From contig NZ_JARXWB010000017.1 of the NCBI RefSeq assembly GCF_029892425.1, positions 116,461 to 180,460 of the forward strand: 64,000 nt of DNA, written 5' to 3'. The notes beneath the pieces were generated by a model. The model worked only from the letters and a program-made list of their open reading frames with translations. It did no database searches and had not been told where the DNA came from. This document shows, in pieces, positions 18,993 to 27,727 of the stretch. Positions within the stretch are counted from its first letter, which is position 1; every line of letters starts with the position of its first letter. A program made the translations under genes and the position numbers. This stretch comes from Bradyrhizobium sp. BR13661 (GTDB lineage Bacteria > Pseudomonadota > Alphaproteobacteria > Rhizobiales > Xanthobacteraceae).

Positions 18993-19754
18993 ATGGATCG
19001 GCCGGGCGAAACCACGCATTTTGGCTTCAAAGACGTACCCCTGGGGGACAAGCAGACGCTGGTGAACGATGTGTTTCACAGCGTGGCGTCGCGCTATGAT
19101 TTGATGAACGATTTGATGTCCGCTGGCCTGCACCGGGTCTGGAAGGACATCATGATCAACGCGCTGGATCCGCCGCGCAGCGACCGGCCGTTCAAATTGC
19201 TCGACGTTGCCGGCGGCACCGGTGACATCTCGTTCCGCGCCGCCAAGGCGGCAGGGGAAGGCTTCCACGCCACCGTCTGCGACATCAATTCCGACATGCT
19301 GGCGGTGGGCCGCGAGCGTGCCGCCAAGCGCCACCTCGACACCCGGGTCGATTTCGTCGAGGGCAATGCCGAGGCGCTCGCCTTCGCCGACCGCAGCTTT
19401 GACGCATATACGATCGCGTTCGGCATTCGCAACGTGCCGCAAATCGACAAGGCGCTGCGCGAAGCCTATCGCGTGCTCAAGCCCGGCAGCCGTTTCCTGT
19501 GCCTGGAATTCTCGACGGTCGAGATGCCCGGCCTCGACAAGCTCTACGACCTGTTCTCGTTCAAGGTGATCCCGCCGCTCGGCCGCATGGTCACGGGCGA
19601 CGCGGAATCCTACCAGTACCTGGTCGAATCGATCCGCAAGTTTCCGAAGCCGAACGCCTTCGCCGACATGATCCGCGACGCCGGCTTTTCCCGCGTGAGC
19701 TGGCAAACCCTGACCGGCGGCATCGTCGCACTGCATTCGGGCTGGCGTTTGTGA
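18993..19754 (+). CDS. ubiE: Ubiquinone biosynthesis C-methyltransferase UbiE
   Basis: A 253-residue SAM-dependent class I methyltransferase that methylates the ring of the demethyl-quinone precursor in ubiquinone synthesis. The SAM loop is LLDVAGGTGDISFRAA, preceded by the family signature VASRYDLMNDLMSAGLHRVWK; a second signature is RVLKPGSRFLCLEFSTV. Its TGA overlaps the GTG start of ubiB, so the two are translationally coupled. Confidence 0.96.
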   Translation: MDRPGETTHFGFKDVPLGDKQTLVNDVFHSVASRYDLMNDLMSAGLHRVWKDIMINALDPPRSDRPFKLLDVAGGTGDISFRAAKAAGEGFHATVCDINSDMLAVGRERAAKRHLDTRVDFVEGNAEALAFADRSFDAYTIAFGIRNVPQIDKALREAYRVLKPGSRFLCLEFSTVEMPGLDKLYDLFSFKVIPPLGRMVTGDAESYQYLVESIRKFPKPNAFADMIRDAGFSRVSWQTLTGGIVALHSGWRL

Positions 19755-21325
19755 TCTCTGCCATCACCCACATCACGCGCCTGATCCGCGCTGCGTTCGT
19801 GTTTGCGCGCGAGGGCGTGTTCGGCTCCGTCGACCCGAGCCTGGTGCCGCCGCCCGGACAGCTTGCGCTGAAGCTTGCCCGCCTCGTCGAACGCCGCGGC
19901 GTCAAGCAGGGACCACGAATCTCGCGCGCGCTGACGCGGATGGGCCCGGCCTATCTCAAGCTCGGCCAGTTCCTGGCGACACGTCCTGACGTCGTCGGCT
20001 TCAACATGGCGCGCGACCTCGAAAGCCTTCAGGACCGGTTGCCGCCGTTTCCGCAAGCCGAGGCTGAAGCTGCGATCGCGACCTCGCTGGAGCGACCGCT
20101 AAAGGATGTGTTCGTCAGCCTCAGCGCACCCGTGGCGGCCGCCTCGATCGCGCAGGTGCATCGCGGCGAGGTGATGCGCGACGGCATTCGCAAGGCGGTC
20201 GCGGTCAAGGTGCTCAGGCCCAACGTCGCCTCGCGCTTCCGCCGCGACCTCTCCGATTTCTTCTACGTCGCGCACAAGGCCGAGACCTATTCGAGCGAGG
20301 CGCGGCGCCTGCGCCTCGTCGAGGTCATCAACACCATGTCGCGCTCGGTCGCGATGGAGATGGACCTGCGGCTGGAAGCGGCCGCGCTGTCGGAAATGGC
20401 GGAAAACACGCGCGACGATCCTGATTTCCGCGTGCCCGATGTGGACTGGGACCGCACCACGCACAACGTGCTGACGATGGAGTGGATCGACGGCATCGCG
20501 CTGAACGATCACAAGCGCCTGGCGGAAGCACAGGTCGACCTGCCCGATCTCGGCCGGAAGGTGATCCAGAGTTTTCTGCGGCACGCGCTGCGCGACGGCT
20601 TCTTCCACGCCGACATGCACCCTGGAAACCTGTTCCTGGATGATGCCGGCCGTCTCGTCGCGGTCGATTTCGGCATCATGGGCCGGCTCGGCATGAAGGA
20701 GCGGCGCTTCCTCGCCGAAATCCTGCTCGGCTTCATCACCCGCGACTATCGCCGCGTCGCCGAGGTGCATTTCGAGGCGGGCTACGTGCCCTCGCATCAT
20801 TCGGTCGAGAATTTCGCGCAAGCCATCCGTGCCATCGGCGAGCCCATTCACAACCGCACCGCCGAGGAGATCTCGATGGCGCGGCTCTTGACGCTGCTGC
20901 TTGAAGTCACCGGCCTGTTCGACATGACGACGCGGCCTGAATTGATCCTGTTGCAGAAGACCATGGTGGTGGTCGAGGGCGTCGCGCGCGGCTTCGATCC
21001 CAAGCTCGACATCTGGAAGGTCGCCGATCCCGTGGTCCGCGAATGGATCGAACGCAATCTCGGACCTGCTGGCCGGGTGCAAGGCGCGCTCGCCGGCGGC
21101 GGCGACATCGCCCGCGTGCTGATGCGCCTGCCCGACATCGTGCAGCGCTCGGTCGCGGTGCTCGAGCAGCTCGAAACCATGACGCGGGAAGGCATCCGGC
21201 TATCGCCGGAGAGCATCGCCGCGATGGGCCGCAGCGAGGGCCGCAAGAACCGCTGGCGCACCGTGGCGGTCTGGATCATCGCCGTGACCTTCATCGGCAT
21301 CCTGATCGCCGTCCGGAATCTGTGA
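19751..21325 (+). CDS. ubiB: Ubiquinone biosynthesis protein UbiB (ABC1 atypical kinase)
   Basis: A 524-residue protein-kinase-like ATPase needed for ubiquinone synthesis, thought to help extract lipid precursors from the membrane. The UbiB signature LKLGQFLATRPD replaces the usual kinase loop; the Ala-rich loop is VAAASIAQVHRGE; the catalytic loop is FFHADMHPGNLFL and the metal site VAVDFGIMG. A hydrophobic C-terminal helix (VAVWIIAVTFIGILIAV) anchors it to the membrane. I chose the GTG at 19751 because it overlaps the ubiE stop (GTGA) and gives the normal length. Confidence 0.93.
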   Translation: MISAITHITRLIRAAFVFAREGVFGSVDPSLVPPPGQLALKLARLVERRGVKQGPRISRALTRMGPAYLKLGQFLATRPDVVGFNMARDLESLQDRLPPFPQAEAEAAIATSLERPLKDVFVSLSAPVAAASIAQVHRGEVMRDGIRKAVAVKVLRPNVASRFRRDLSDFFYVAHKAETYSSEARRLRLVEVINTMSRSVAMEMDLRLEAAALSEMAENTRDDPDFRVPDVDWDRTTHNVLTMEWIDGIALNDHKRLAEAQVDLPDLGRKVIQSFLRHALRDGFFHADMHPGNLFLDDAGRLVAVDFGIMGRLGMKERRFLAEILLGFITRDYRRVAEVHFEAGYVPSHHSVENFAQAIRAIGEPIHNRTAEEISMARLLTLLLEVTGLFDMTTRPELILLQKTMVVVEGVARGFDPKLDIWKVADPVVREWIERNLGPAGRVQGALAGGGDIARVLMRLPDIVQRSVAVLEQLETMTREGIRLSPESIAAMGRSEGRKNRWRTVAVWIIAVTFIGILIAVRNL

Positions 21326-21338
21326 TCACCAAGAGCAT

Positions 21339-21378
21339 GATTGCACTGCAATCACGAAGGTGATAGCATCGCTATCAT
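21339..21378. promoter_or_regulatory. Tandem palindromes before coaBC, candidate RHH operator
   Basis: Two 17-base inverted repeats lie in tandem: TGATTGCA-c-TGCAATCA (21339-21355) and TGATAGC-atc-GCTATCA (21362-21378), with centres 23 bases apart and the shared half-site TGATWGC(A). They end 18 bases before the coaBC ATG. The second half-site is the same as that reported for the FitA antitoxin of Neisseria (TGATAGCA/TGCTATCA), and the coaBC product begins with a FitA-like domain, so autoregulation is a plausible inference. Confidence 0.6.
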
Positions 21379-21396
21379 CCGTGCTGGAGGGGCGTC

Positions 21397-22848
21397 ATGG
21401 CAAGCCTGACCATCCGCAAGCTCGACGACACCGTCAAAGCCTATTTGCGCCTGCGCTCGGCCAGGAACCGCAGGTCGGTCGAGGAAGAGGTCCGGGTCAT
21501 CCTGCGGGAGCTGATCGAGGGCCGTGAGGAGCCGCTGACGCCGTTTTCGGCGCCGCCCGAAGCGTCCCCCGCGCCGGCGGCCCTGCGCTCCAGTGCCGTC
21601 CCTGAGGCCGGCGTTACCCTGATCATCGGCGGCGGCATCGCGGCCTTCAAGTCGCTCGACCTGATCCGCCGGCTGAAGGAGCGGCGCATCGAGGTCCGCT
21701 GCGTGCTGACCAAGGCGGCCGAACAGTTCGTCACCCCGCTCTCGGTGAGCGCCCTCTCCCATGAGCGCGTCTACAACGATCTGTTCGATCCCCAGAGCGA
21801 GTTCGACGCCGGCCACATCCGCCTCGCCCGCGACTGCGATCTGATCGTGGTGGCGCCGGCGACCGCCGATCTGATGGCGAAGATGGCCAACGGCCATGCC
21901 GACGATCTTGCCAGCGCGATCCTGCTTGCGACCTCCAGAAAGATCCTGCTGGCGCCGGCGATGAATCCGCTGATGTGGAACAACCCGGCGACCCGCCGCA
22001 ACGTCGCGCAGCTTCAGCGCGACGGCGTCCTGCTGATCGGCCCCAACTCAGGCGAGATGGCCGAGGCGGGCGAAGCCGGAGTCGGCCGCATGTCGGAGGC
22101 CATCGAAATCGCCAATGCCGCCGAGAAACTGCTGCGGCCGCCGGTGCCGCGGCCGCTGGCCGGCAAGCGCGTGCTGATCACCGCGGGTCCCACCCATGAG
22201 CCGATCGATCCGGTGCGCTACATTGCCAACCGTTCCTCGGGCAAGCAGGGTTTTGCGATTGCTGCCGCAGCCCAGGCTGCGGGCGCAGAGGTGATCCTGG
22301 TGAGCGGCCCGGTCGATCTCGACGATCCCGCCGGCGTCACGGTGAAGCATGTCGAATCGGCGCGGCAGATGCTGGAGCAGGTGCAATCAGCACTTCCCGC
22401 CGACATCGCGATTTTCGCTGCCGCCGTCGCCGACTGGCGCGTTGCCAATGAAGGCGAGCAGAAGCTGAAGAAGACGTCCGCCGGCATGCCGCCGCTGCAA
22501 CTGGTCGAGAACCCCGACATTCTCGCCACGATCTCAAAACTCGCCGACAAGCGGCCGCCGCTGGTGATCGGCTTTGCCGCCGAGACCGAGCATCTCATCG
22601 ACAACGCCAAGACAAAACTCGCCCGCAAGGGCTGCGACTGGATCGTCGCCAATGACGTCTCGCCCGCGACGGGCGTGATGGGCGGCGACCGCAACACCGT
22701 GCACCTGATCAGCAAGAATGCTGAGAACAACGGCGAGATCACAGTTGATTCCTGGCCTGTCATGACCAAGGAACAGGTCGCCATCGAACTGGTCGCGCAT
22801 ATCGTGAAGCGCGTGACCGACAAATCCGTCGACAAACCCGTCGCCTAA
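21397..22848 (+). CDS. coaBC: CoaBC (PPC decarboxylase / phosphopantothenate-cysteine ligase) with an N-terminal RHH domain
   Basis: Bifunctional enzyme making 4'-phosphopantetheine for coenzyme A. Residues 1-45 form a FitA-type ribbon-helix-helix domain (MASLTIRKLDD...RSVEEEVRVILREL), then a Pro/Ala linker to about 70. The CoaC flavoprotein domain (72-245) has GGGIAAFKSLDL, His140 in AGHIRLA and PAMN at 187-190. The CoaB domain (252-483) has ITAGPTHEPIDPVRYIANRSSG with Asn278 and KLKK. The usual CoaC Cys (E. coli Cys158 in QACGD) is absent; the loop reads GEMAEAGEAGVGRM. The ATG has GGAGGGG upstream, so the fusion is not a start-site error. dut follows after 17 bases. Confidence 0.93.
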   Translation: MASLTIRKLDDTVKAYLRLRSARNRRSVEEEVRVILRELIEGREEPLTPFSAPPEASPAPAALRSSAVPEAGVTLIIGGGIAAFKSLDLIRRLKERRIEVRCVLTKAAEQFVTPLSVSALSHERVYNDLFDPQSEFDAGHIRLARDCDLIVVAPATADLMAKMANGHADDLASAILLATSRKILLAPAMNPLMWNNPATRRNVAQLQRDGVLLIGPNSGEMAEAGEAGVGRMSEAIEIANAAEKLLRPPVPRPLAGKRVLITAGPTHEPIDPVRYIANRSSGKQGFAIAAAAQAAGAEVILVSGPVDLDDPAGVTVKHVESARQMLEQVQSALPADIAIFAAAVADWRVANEGEQKLKKTSAGMPPLQLVENPDILATISKLADKRPPLVIGFAAETEHLIDNAKTKLARKGCDWIVANDVSPATGVMGGDRNTVHLISKNAENNGEITVDSWPVMTKEQVAIELVAHIVKRVTDKSVDKPVA

Positions 22849-22865
22849 TCCTTGGAGCCGGCATC

Positions 22866-23324
22866 TTGAGCACGAAGGTCACCGTCGAACTGCAGCAACT
22901 GGCCCACGCCGAGGGCCTGCCGCTGCCGGCCTATCAGACCGCTGATGCCGCCGGCCTCGACCTGATGGCCGCTGTGGCGGAGAGCGAGCCGGTGACGCTC
23001 GCGCCGGGCCAATATGCGCTGGTGCCGACCGGGCTCGCGATCGCGTTGCCATCAGGCTTTGAAGCCCAGGTGCGGCCACGCTCCGGACTTGCGGCGAAGC
23101 ACGGCGTCACCGTGCTCAACACGCCCGGCACTATCGACGCCGACTACCGCGGCGAGATCAAGGTGATCCTGATCAACCACGGCGCCACGCCCTTCGTGAT
23201 CAAGCGCGGCGAGCGCATCGCGCAGATGGTGATCGCGCCCGTGGTCCAGGCCGCGCTGGTTCAGGTCGCGACGCTGTCATCGACCGATCGCGGCGCCGGC
23301 GGGTTTGGGTCGACGGGGCGGTAG
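22866..23324 (+). CDS. dut: Deoxyuridine 5'-triphosphate nucleotidohydrolase
   Basis: Trimeric dUTPase that hydrolyses dUTP to dUMP and diphosphate, keeping uracil out of DNA and supplying thymidylate synthesis. All five family motifs are present in 152 residues: AAGLDLMA, PRSGLA, GTIDADYRGEI, RGERIAQMV and the C-terminal RGAGGFGSTGR. The start codon is TTG (22866-22868) with GGAG 8 bases upstream; no ATG exists in frame nearby. It is 17 bases after the coaBC stop, the same coaBC-dut order as in E. coli. Confidence 0.96.
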   Translation: MSTKVTVELQQLAHAEGLPLPAYQTADAAGLDLMAAVAESEPVTLAPGQYALVPTGLAIALPSGFEAQVRPRSGLAAKHGVTVLNTPGTIDADYRGEIKVILINHGATPFVIKRGERIAQMVIAPVVQAALVQVATLSSTDRGAGGFGSTGR

Positions 23325-23334
23325 TTTTTTGCCT

Positions 23335-23350
23335 CTCCCGCTTGCGGGAG
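23335..23350 (+). terminator. Hairpin after dut
   Basis: CTCCCGC-tt-GCGGGAG forms a perfect 7-base stem just after the dut stop; a related ACTCCCGC/GCGGG pair follows. A T-run precedes rather than follows the stem, so terminator function on the plus strand is uncertain. The remaining bases to 23617 hold the divL promoter region. Confidence 0.45.
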
Positions 23351-23521
23351 CTTTGCACAAAACTCCCGCAAAGCGGGCGACGGAGCACGCCGCCATCGGC
23401 GCAGGCAATCCGCCCGACACGCTAACGCCCAGCAATCTCAACCGAATCATCCGCAGAATTACGTGAGGCCGGAACTCCACGCCCCGCATTTTTTTGGGGC
23501 CGGGTTTGCGTTCACGGTCTG

Positions 23522-23566
23522 GACTCTTACCGGTGGAGTCGTGGGGAGGGTATTGTCGTTTGATTC
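23522..23566. promoter_or_regulatory. Cluster of three GANTC sites before divL
   Basis: GACTC (23522-23526), GAGTC (23536-23540) and GATTC (23562-23566) fall within 45 bases, ending 51 bases before the divL ATG. GANTC is the site methylated by the alphaproteobacterial cell-cycle methylase CcrM and read by GcrA. Clustering in a high-GC promoter suggests cell-cycle-timed transcription. Confidence 0.5.
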
Positions 23567-23617
23567 GCGCGCGACGGGGGTCGCAGTGCGGTCAATTCGT
23601 GCGGTCTTGGGGCAACT

Positions 23618-26122
23618 ATGTCAGACGTGATCGTGTCGATGCGTCGGACGCTGCTGTCGTGCACTTCGCTGGCGCGCAACAGCTTGTTGGGAGGCGCTCT
23701 CGCAGCGCTGCTGCCGGCTGGGCCGGCGAAAGCCGCCGACGTCGTCGATACACTCTCGATATTGCTGGATTTCAACCGGCAGGAGCTCGCGGTGCTGGCC
23801 ACCGCGCTGGCCTTGCTCGGGTTCACGGTGGTGGCCGCGATCCTGTTGATGCGCACGCGCGTGCGCACCGCGAAGAACGAAGCGGCGTTGCGCGGACGGA
23901 TCAGGGAACTACAGCTGCAGACCGACCGCTTCGGTGCGCTGCTGTTCGCCGAGCCGCAGGTCCTGATCTCATGGCCGGCCGGCGACGATCGCGCGCAGAT
24001 CTCGGGCGATATCTCCATGGTGTTGCCGCGCGACCCCTCGCCGCAGCGCGTGCTCGCCTTCGGAACCTGGCTGCCGCCGGAACCGGCACTGCAAATGGAC
24101 CACGCCGTCGATGGCTTGCGCGAACGCGGTGACGGCTTCCAGCTGACGCTGACCACAGCCAACGGCCACACGCTGGAAGCACTCGGTCGCGCCATCGGCG
24201 GCCAAGCCATTGTCCGGATTCGCGAATTGTCCGGCCTGCGGCGTGAACTTGCCGAAACCAATCTGCGCTACAAGGCGCTCTCGGATGAGACCGAGATGCT
24301 GCGTGGCTTCGCCGCAGCGGCGCCATGGCCGATCTGGGCCAAGGGCGAGAATGGCGCGCTGAACTTCGCCAATCCGGCCTATGTGCGTGCGACGGAAGCG
24401 ACCAGCATCACCGACGCCCAGGAGCGCAAGCTCGAGCTGCTCGACAGCGCCGACCGCGCCGCCATGGAGCGCAGCCTGAAGGAGGCAGCGCACTTCTCCT
24501 CGCGGCTGCCGATCGTGATCGGCGGCGAGCGGCGCATGTACGACGTGCGCGCTGTCAATGTCGGCAATGGCAGCGTCGGCGTCGCGATCGACGCATCCGA
24601 AGCGGATGCGCTGAGTGCTGCGCTGGTGCGGATGGCGGAGGCGCATCGACGTACGCTCGACCAGCTCTCTTCGGGTGTCGCCGTGTTCGACGGCCAGCGC
24701 CGGCTCGCCTTCTACAACGACTCCTACCGCCGGCTGTGGGACCTCGACCGCACCTTCCTGGATGCCAATCCGGACGATTCCAGCGTGCTCGACAAGCTCC
24801 GCGCCGCGCGCAAATTGCAGGAGCAGCCTGATTTCCGCGCCTGGAAGGCCAAGCTGCACGAGGCCTATCGCGCGGTCGAGGCCGCCAAGGACACCTGGTA
24901 TCTGCCGGACGGCCGCGCGCTCTCCGTCGTCACCACGCCAAATCCCGAGGGCGGCGTCACCTATCTGTTGGACGACGTCACCGAAAGCCTCGAGCTCGCC
25001 CGCCGCTTCGACGGCATGATCCGGGTCCAGCGCGAGACGCTGGACAGCCTCGCCGAGGGCGTCGCCGTGTTCGGCAGCAATGGCAAGGCGCAGCTGTTCA
25101 ATCCGGCCTTCCTGCGGATGTGGAAGCTCTCGAACGATTCCATGCGCGAGGAGCCGCATATCCAGACGGTCGAAGGCTGGTGCCATCAACTGTTCGACGA
25201 CGCCGTGGTCTGGCGCCAGATCCGCGAGGCCATCACCTCGATCGAGAATCGCGGCGACGTGCCGCTGAAGCTCGAGCGCAAGGACGGCAGCGTGCTCGAC
25301 GGCATGATCCGCCCGCTGCACGACGGCGCGACCATGCTGACCTTCCTCGACATCACCGACACCGAGAATGTCGAGCGCGCGCTGCGCGAACGCAACGAGG
25401 CGCTGGAAGCCGCCGACCAGATGAAGGTGGATTTCGTCCACCACGTCTCCTACGAGCTGCGCTCGCCGCTCACCACCATCATCGGCTTCGCGCATTTCCT
25501 CAGCGACCCCTCGACCGGGCCGCTGACGCCCAAGCAGGCCGAATATCTCGACTACGTCACCAAATCGACCAACGCGCTGCTGGCGCTGACCAACAATATT
25601 CTCGATCTCGCCACCATCGACGCCGGCGCCATGAAGCTGGAGCTCGGTCCGGTCGATGTCAGCAAGACCATCGAGCTTGCCGCCGAAGGCATCCAGGACC
25701 GGCTCGCCACCGACCGCATCCGCCTCAAGGTCGAGATCGCGCCCGATGTCGGCAGCTTCATCGGCGACGAGAAGCGCGTGGTGCAGGTGCTCTATAACCT
25801 GCTCGCCAACGCCGTCGGCTTCTCGCCGCAGGATTCCACCGTCGGCATCAGCGCGCGCCGCACCGAGCGCAGCGTCGTCTTCATTGTGACAGATTCCGGA
25901 CCTGGAATACCTGCCGACATGAAGGACAAGGTGTTCAACTGGTTCGAAAGCCGCTCGCAGGGCTCGCGTCATCGCGGCGCCGGGCTCGGCCTGTCGCTGG
26001 TGCGCTCCTTCGTCGAGCTGCATGGCGGCAAGGTGCAGGTGGATTCGGTCGTCGGCAATGGCACGGCCGTCACTTGCGACTTCCCGACCGACCAGGCGGC
26101 GCATCGCGACGCCGCCGAATGA
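23618..26122 (+). CDS. divL: DivL-like histidine-kinase homologue with Tyr in the H-box
   Basis: An 834-residue membrane sensor. A signal-like segment (10-40) and one transmembrane helix (58-78) are followed by PAS-like domains at about 225-330, 345-460 and 470-585. The dimerisation helix reads VHHVSYELRSPLTTIIGF: where kinases have SHELR, this has Tyr612. The ATPase part keeps the N-box (Asn727, Asn731), DSGPGIP and GAGLGLSL. This is the signature of DivL, which in Caulobacter controls CckA and thereby the CtrA cell-cycle pathway at the pole rather than acting as an ordinary kinase. Its stop overlaps the tsaE start (ATGA). Confidence 0.88.
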   Translation: MSDVIVSMRRTLLSCTSLARNSLLGGALAALLPAGPAKAADVVDTLSILLDFNRQELAVLATALALLGFTVVAAILLMRTRVRTAKNEAALRGRIRELQLQTDRFGALLFAEPQVLISWPAGDDRAQISGDISMVLPRDPSPQRVLAFGTWLPPEPALQMDHAVDGLRERGDGFQLTLTTANGHTLEALGRAIGGQAIVRIRELSGLRRELAETNLRYKALSDETEMLRGFAAAAPWPIWAKGENGALNFANPAYVRATEATSITDAQERKLELLDSADRAAMERSLKEAAHFSSRLPIVIGGERRMYDVRAVNVGNGSVGVAIDASEADALSAALVRMAEAHRRTLDQLSSGVAVFDGQRRLAFYNDSYRRLWDLDRTFLDANPDDSSVLDKLRAARKLQEQPDFRAWKAKLHEAYRAVEAAKDTWYLPDGRALSVVTTPNPEGGVTYLLDDVTESLELARRFDGMIRVQRETLDSLAEGVAVFGSNGKAQLFNPAFLRMWKLSNDSMREEPHIQTVEGWCHQLFDDAVVWRQIREAITSIENRGDVPLKLERKDGSVLDGMIRPLHDGATMLTFLDITDTENVERALRERNEALEAADQMKVDFVHHVSYELRSPLTTIIGFAHFLSDPSTGPLTPKQAEYLDYVTKSTNALLALTNNILDLATIDAGAMKLELGPVDVSKTIELAAEGIQDRLATDRIRLKVEIAPDVGSFIGDEKRVVQVLYNLLANAVGFSPQDSTVGISARRTERSVVFIVTDSGPGIPADMKDKVFNWFESRSQGSRHRGAGLGLSLVRSFVELHGGKVQVDSVVGNGTAVTCDFPTDQAAHRDAAE

Positions 26123-27639
26123 GCGAACCCACCAAACTCTCCGTCGCGCTTCACAACGAGACGGCCACCGCGCAATTGATGGCCGATCTCGCGCTGCTGG
26201 TCGGCCCCGGCGATACCATCACGCTGACAGGCGATCTCGGCGCCGGCAAGACCGCAGCGGCGCGCAGCCTGATCCGCTACCTCGCCGGCGACGACGAGCT
26301 GGAAGTGCCGAGCCCGACCTTCACGCTGGTGCAGGGCTACGAGCTACCGGCATTTCCGGTCATGCACGCCGATCTCTATCGCGTCGAGGACGAGAGCGAG
26401 CTCGAGGAGATCGGGCTGTCGCCATTGCCCGATGCCACGCTGGTGCTGATCGAATGGCCGGAGCGCGCGCCGTCGGCGATGCCCGAAGATCGCATCGACA
26501 TCGCGCTGACGCATCGACCCGCGCTGGGCTCAAATGCGCGCGCCGCCGACATCACCGGTCATGGCAAGAGCGCAGCGGTTGTTGCGCGGCTGAAGACCCT
26601 GCGCGAATTCCTCCAGGTATCAGGCTACATCGACGCGGCTCGGAAGCGCATGCCTGGCGATGCCTCGACACGCTCCTATGCGCGGCTGATCCGCGACGAC
26701 GAAATCGTCATCCTCATGAATTCGCCGCAGCGACCCGATGGCGCCGCGATCTACAACGGAAAATCCTACAGCGCCGCGGTGCATCTGGCGGAAAACATCA
26801 AGCCGTTCGTTGCCCTCGACGAAGGCCTGCGCGCGGCAGGAGTCTCCGCGCCGAAAATCCATCATGTCGATCTCGACGACGGCTTTCTGATCTCGGAGGA
26901 TTTCGGCAGCGAAGGCGTGATCGAAGGCGATCCGCCGCGGCCGATTCCCGAACGCTATGAAGCCGCGACCGACGTGCTGGCCGTGCTGCATGGCAAGACG
27001 CTGCCGGAAACCCTACCGCTCGACGGGCAGACCTATGCCATTCCGGCGTGGGACATCGAGGCACTGCTGATCGAGATCGGCTTGATGCCGGAATGGTATC
27101 TGCCCGATCGCAACGCGCCGCTGAGCGAGGCGAAGCACGCGGAGTTCTTTGCGATGTGGCGCGAGCTCTTGAAGAAGCCGCTGGCCGCGCCAAAGACCTG
27201 GGTCATCCGCGACTACCACTCGCCCAATCTGATTTGGCTCGCGGATCGCGCCGGCATGGCGCGCGTCGGCGTGATCGACTTCCAGGACACCGTGCTCGGG
27301 CCGCACGCCTATGACGTGGTGTCGCTGTTGCAGGACGCCCGCATCGACGTCCCTGAGACCCTCGAGCTGACGCTGCTGTCGCGCTACATCAAGGCGCGCC
27401 GGCTTGAAGATGCGAGCTTCGATGCGGCCGGCTTCGCCGAGCTCTATGCCATCATGTCGGCACAGCGCAACACGCGCCTGCTCGGCACCTTCGCCCGGCT
27501 CAACCGCCGCGACGGCAAGCCGCATTACCTGCGCCACCAGCCGCGGATCTGGACCTATCTTCAGCGCTCCCTGGCGCATCCGGCGCTCGAGCATCTGCGC
27601 GACTGGTACCTCGCCAACGTCCCGCCGCCGCGACCCTGA
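26119..27639 (+). CDS. TsaE (tRNA t6A ATPase) fused to an AmgK-like anomeric sugar kinase
   Basis: A 506-residue fusion. Residues 1-150 are TsaE, the ATPase that drives the TsaB/TsaD complex in tRNA threonylcarbamoyladenosine synthesis: Walker A TGDLGAGKTAAARS, then SPTFTLVQGY and HADLYR. Residues about 165-506 are an aminoglycoside-phosphotransferase-fold kinase with the catalytic loop IRDYHSPNLIWL and metal site VIDFQDTVLGPHAYD, matching AmgK, which phosphorylates MurNAc/GlcNAc at C1 in cell-wall recycling. The MurU-like partner is encoded just downstream. The ATG overlaps the divL stop; an upstream TTG (26074) lies inside divL and is unlikely. Confidence 0.9.
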   Translation: MSEPTKLSVALHNETATAQLMADLALLVGPGDTITLTGDLGAGKTAAARSLIRYLAGDDELEVPSPTFTLVQGYELPAFPVMHADLYRVEDESELEEIGLSPLPDATLVLIEWPERAPSAMPEDRIDIALTHRPALGSNARAADITGHGKSAAVVARLKTLREFLQVSGYIDAARKRMPGDASTRSYARLIRDDEIVILMNSPQRPDGAAIYNGKSYSAAVHLAENIKPFVALDEGLRAAGVSAPKIHHVDLDDGFLISEDFGSEGVIEGDPPRPIPERYEAATDVLAVLHGKTLPETLPLDGQTYAIPAWDIEALLIEIGLMPEWYLPDRNAPLSEAKHAEFFAMWRELLKKPLAAPKTWVIRDYHSPNLIWLADRAGMARVGVIDFQDTVLGPHAYDVVSLLQDARIDVPETLELTLLSRYIKARRLEDASFDAAGFAELYAIMSAQRNTRLLGTFARLNRRDGKPHYLRHQPRIWTYLQRSLAHPALEHLRDWYLANVPPPRP

Positions 27640-27727
27640 GCGGGAACCGGTTTACCGGCTGTTAGCCGTCGCACCGGTATCATCGCCCGCAGGCAGCCGG
27701 ACAGATACGTGGCTGGAGCAAGGGCAG

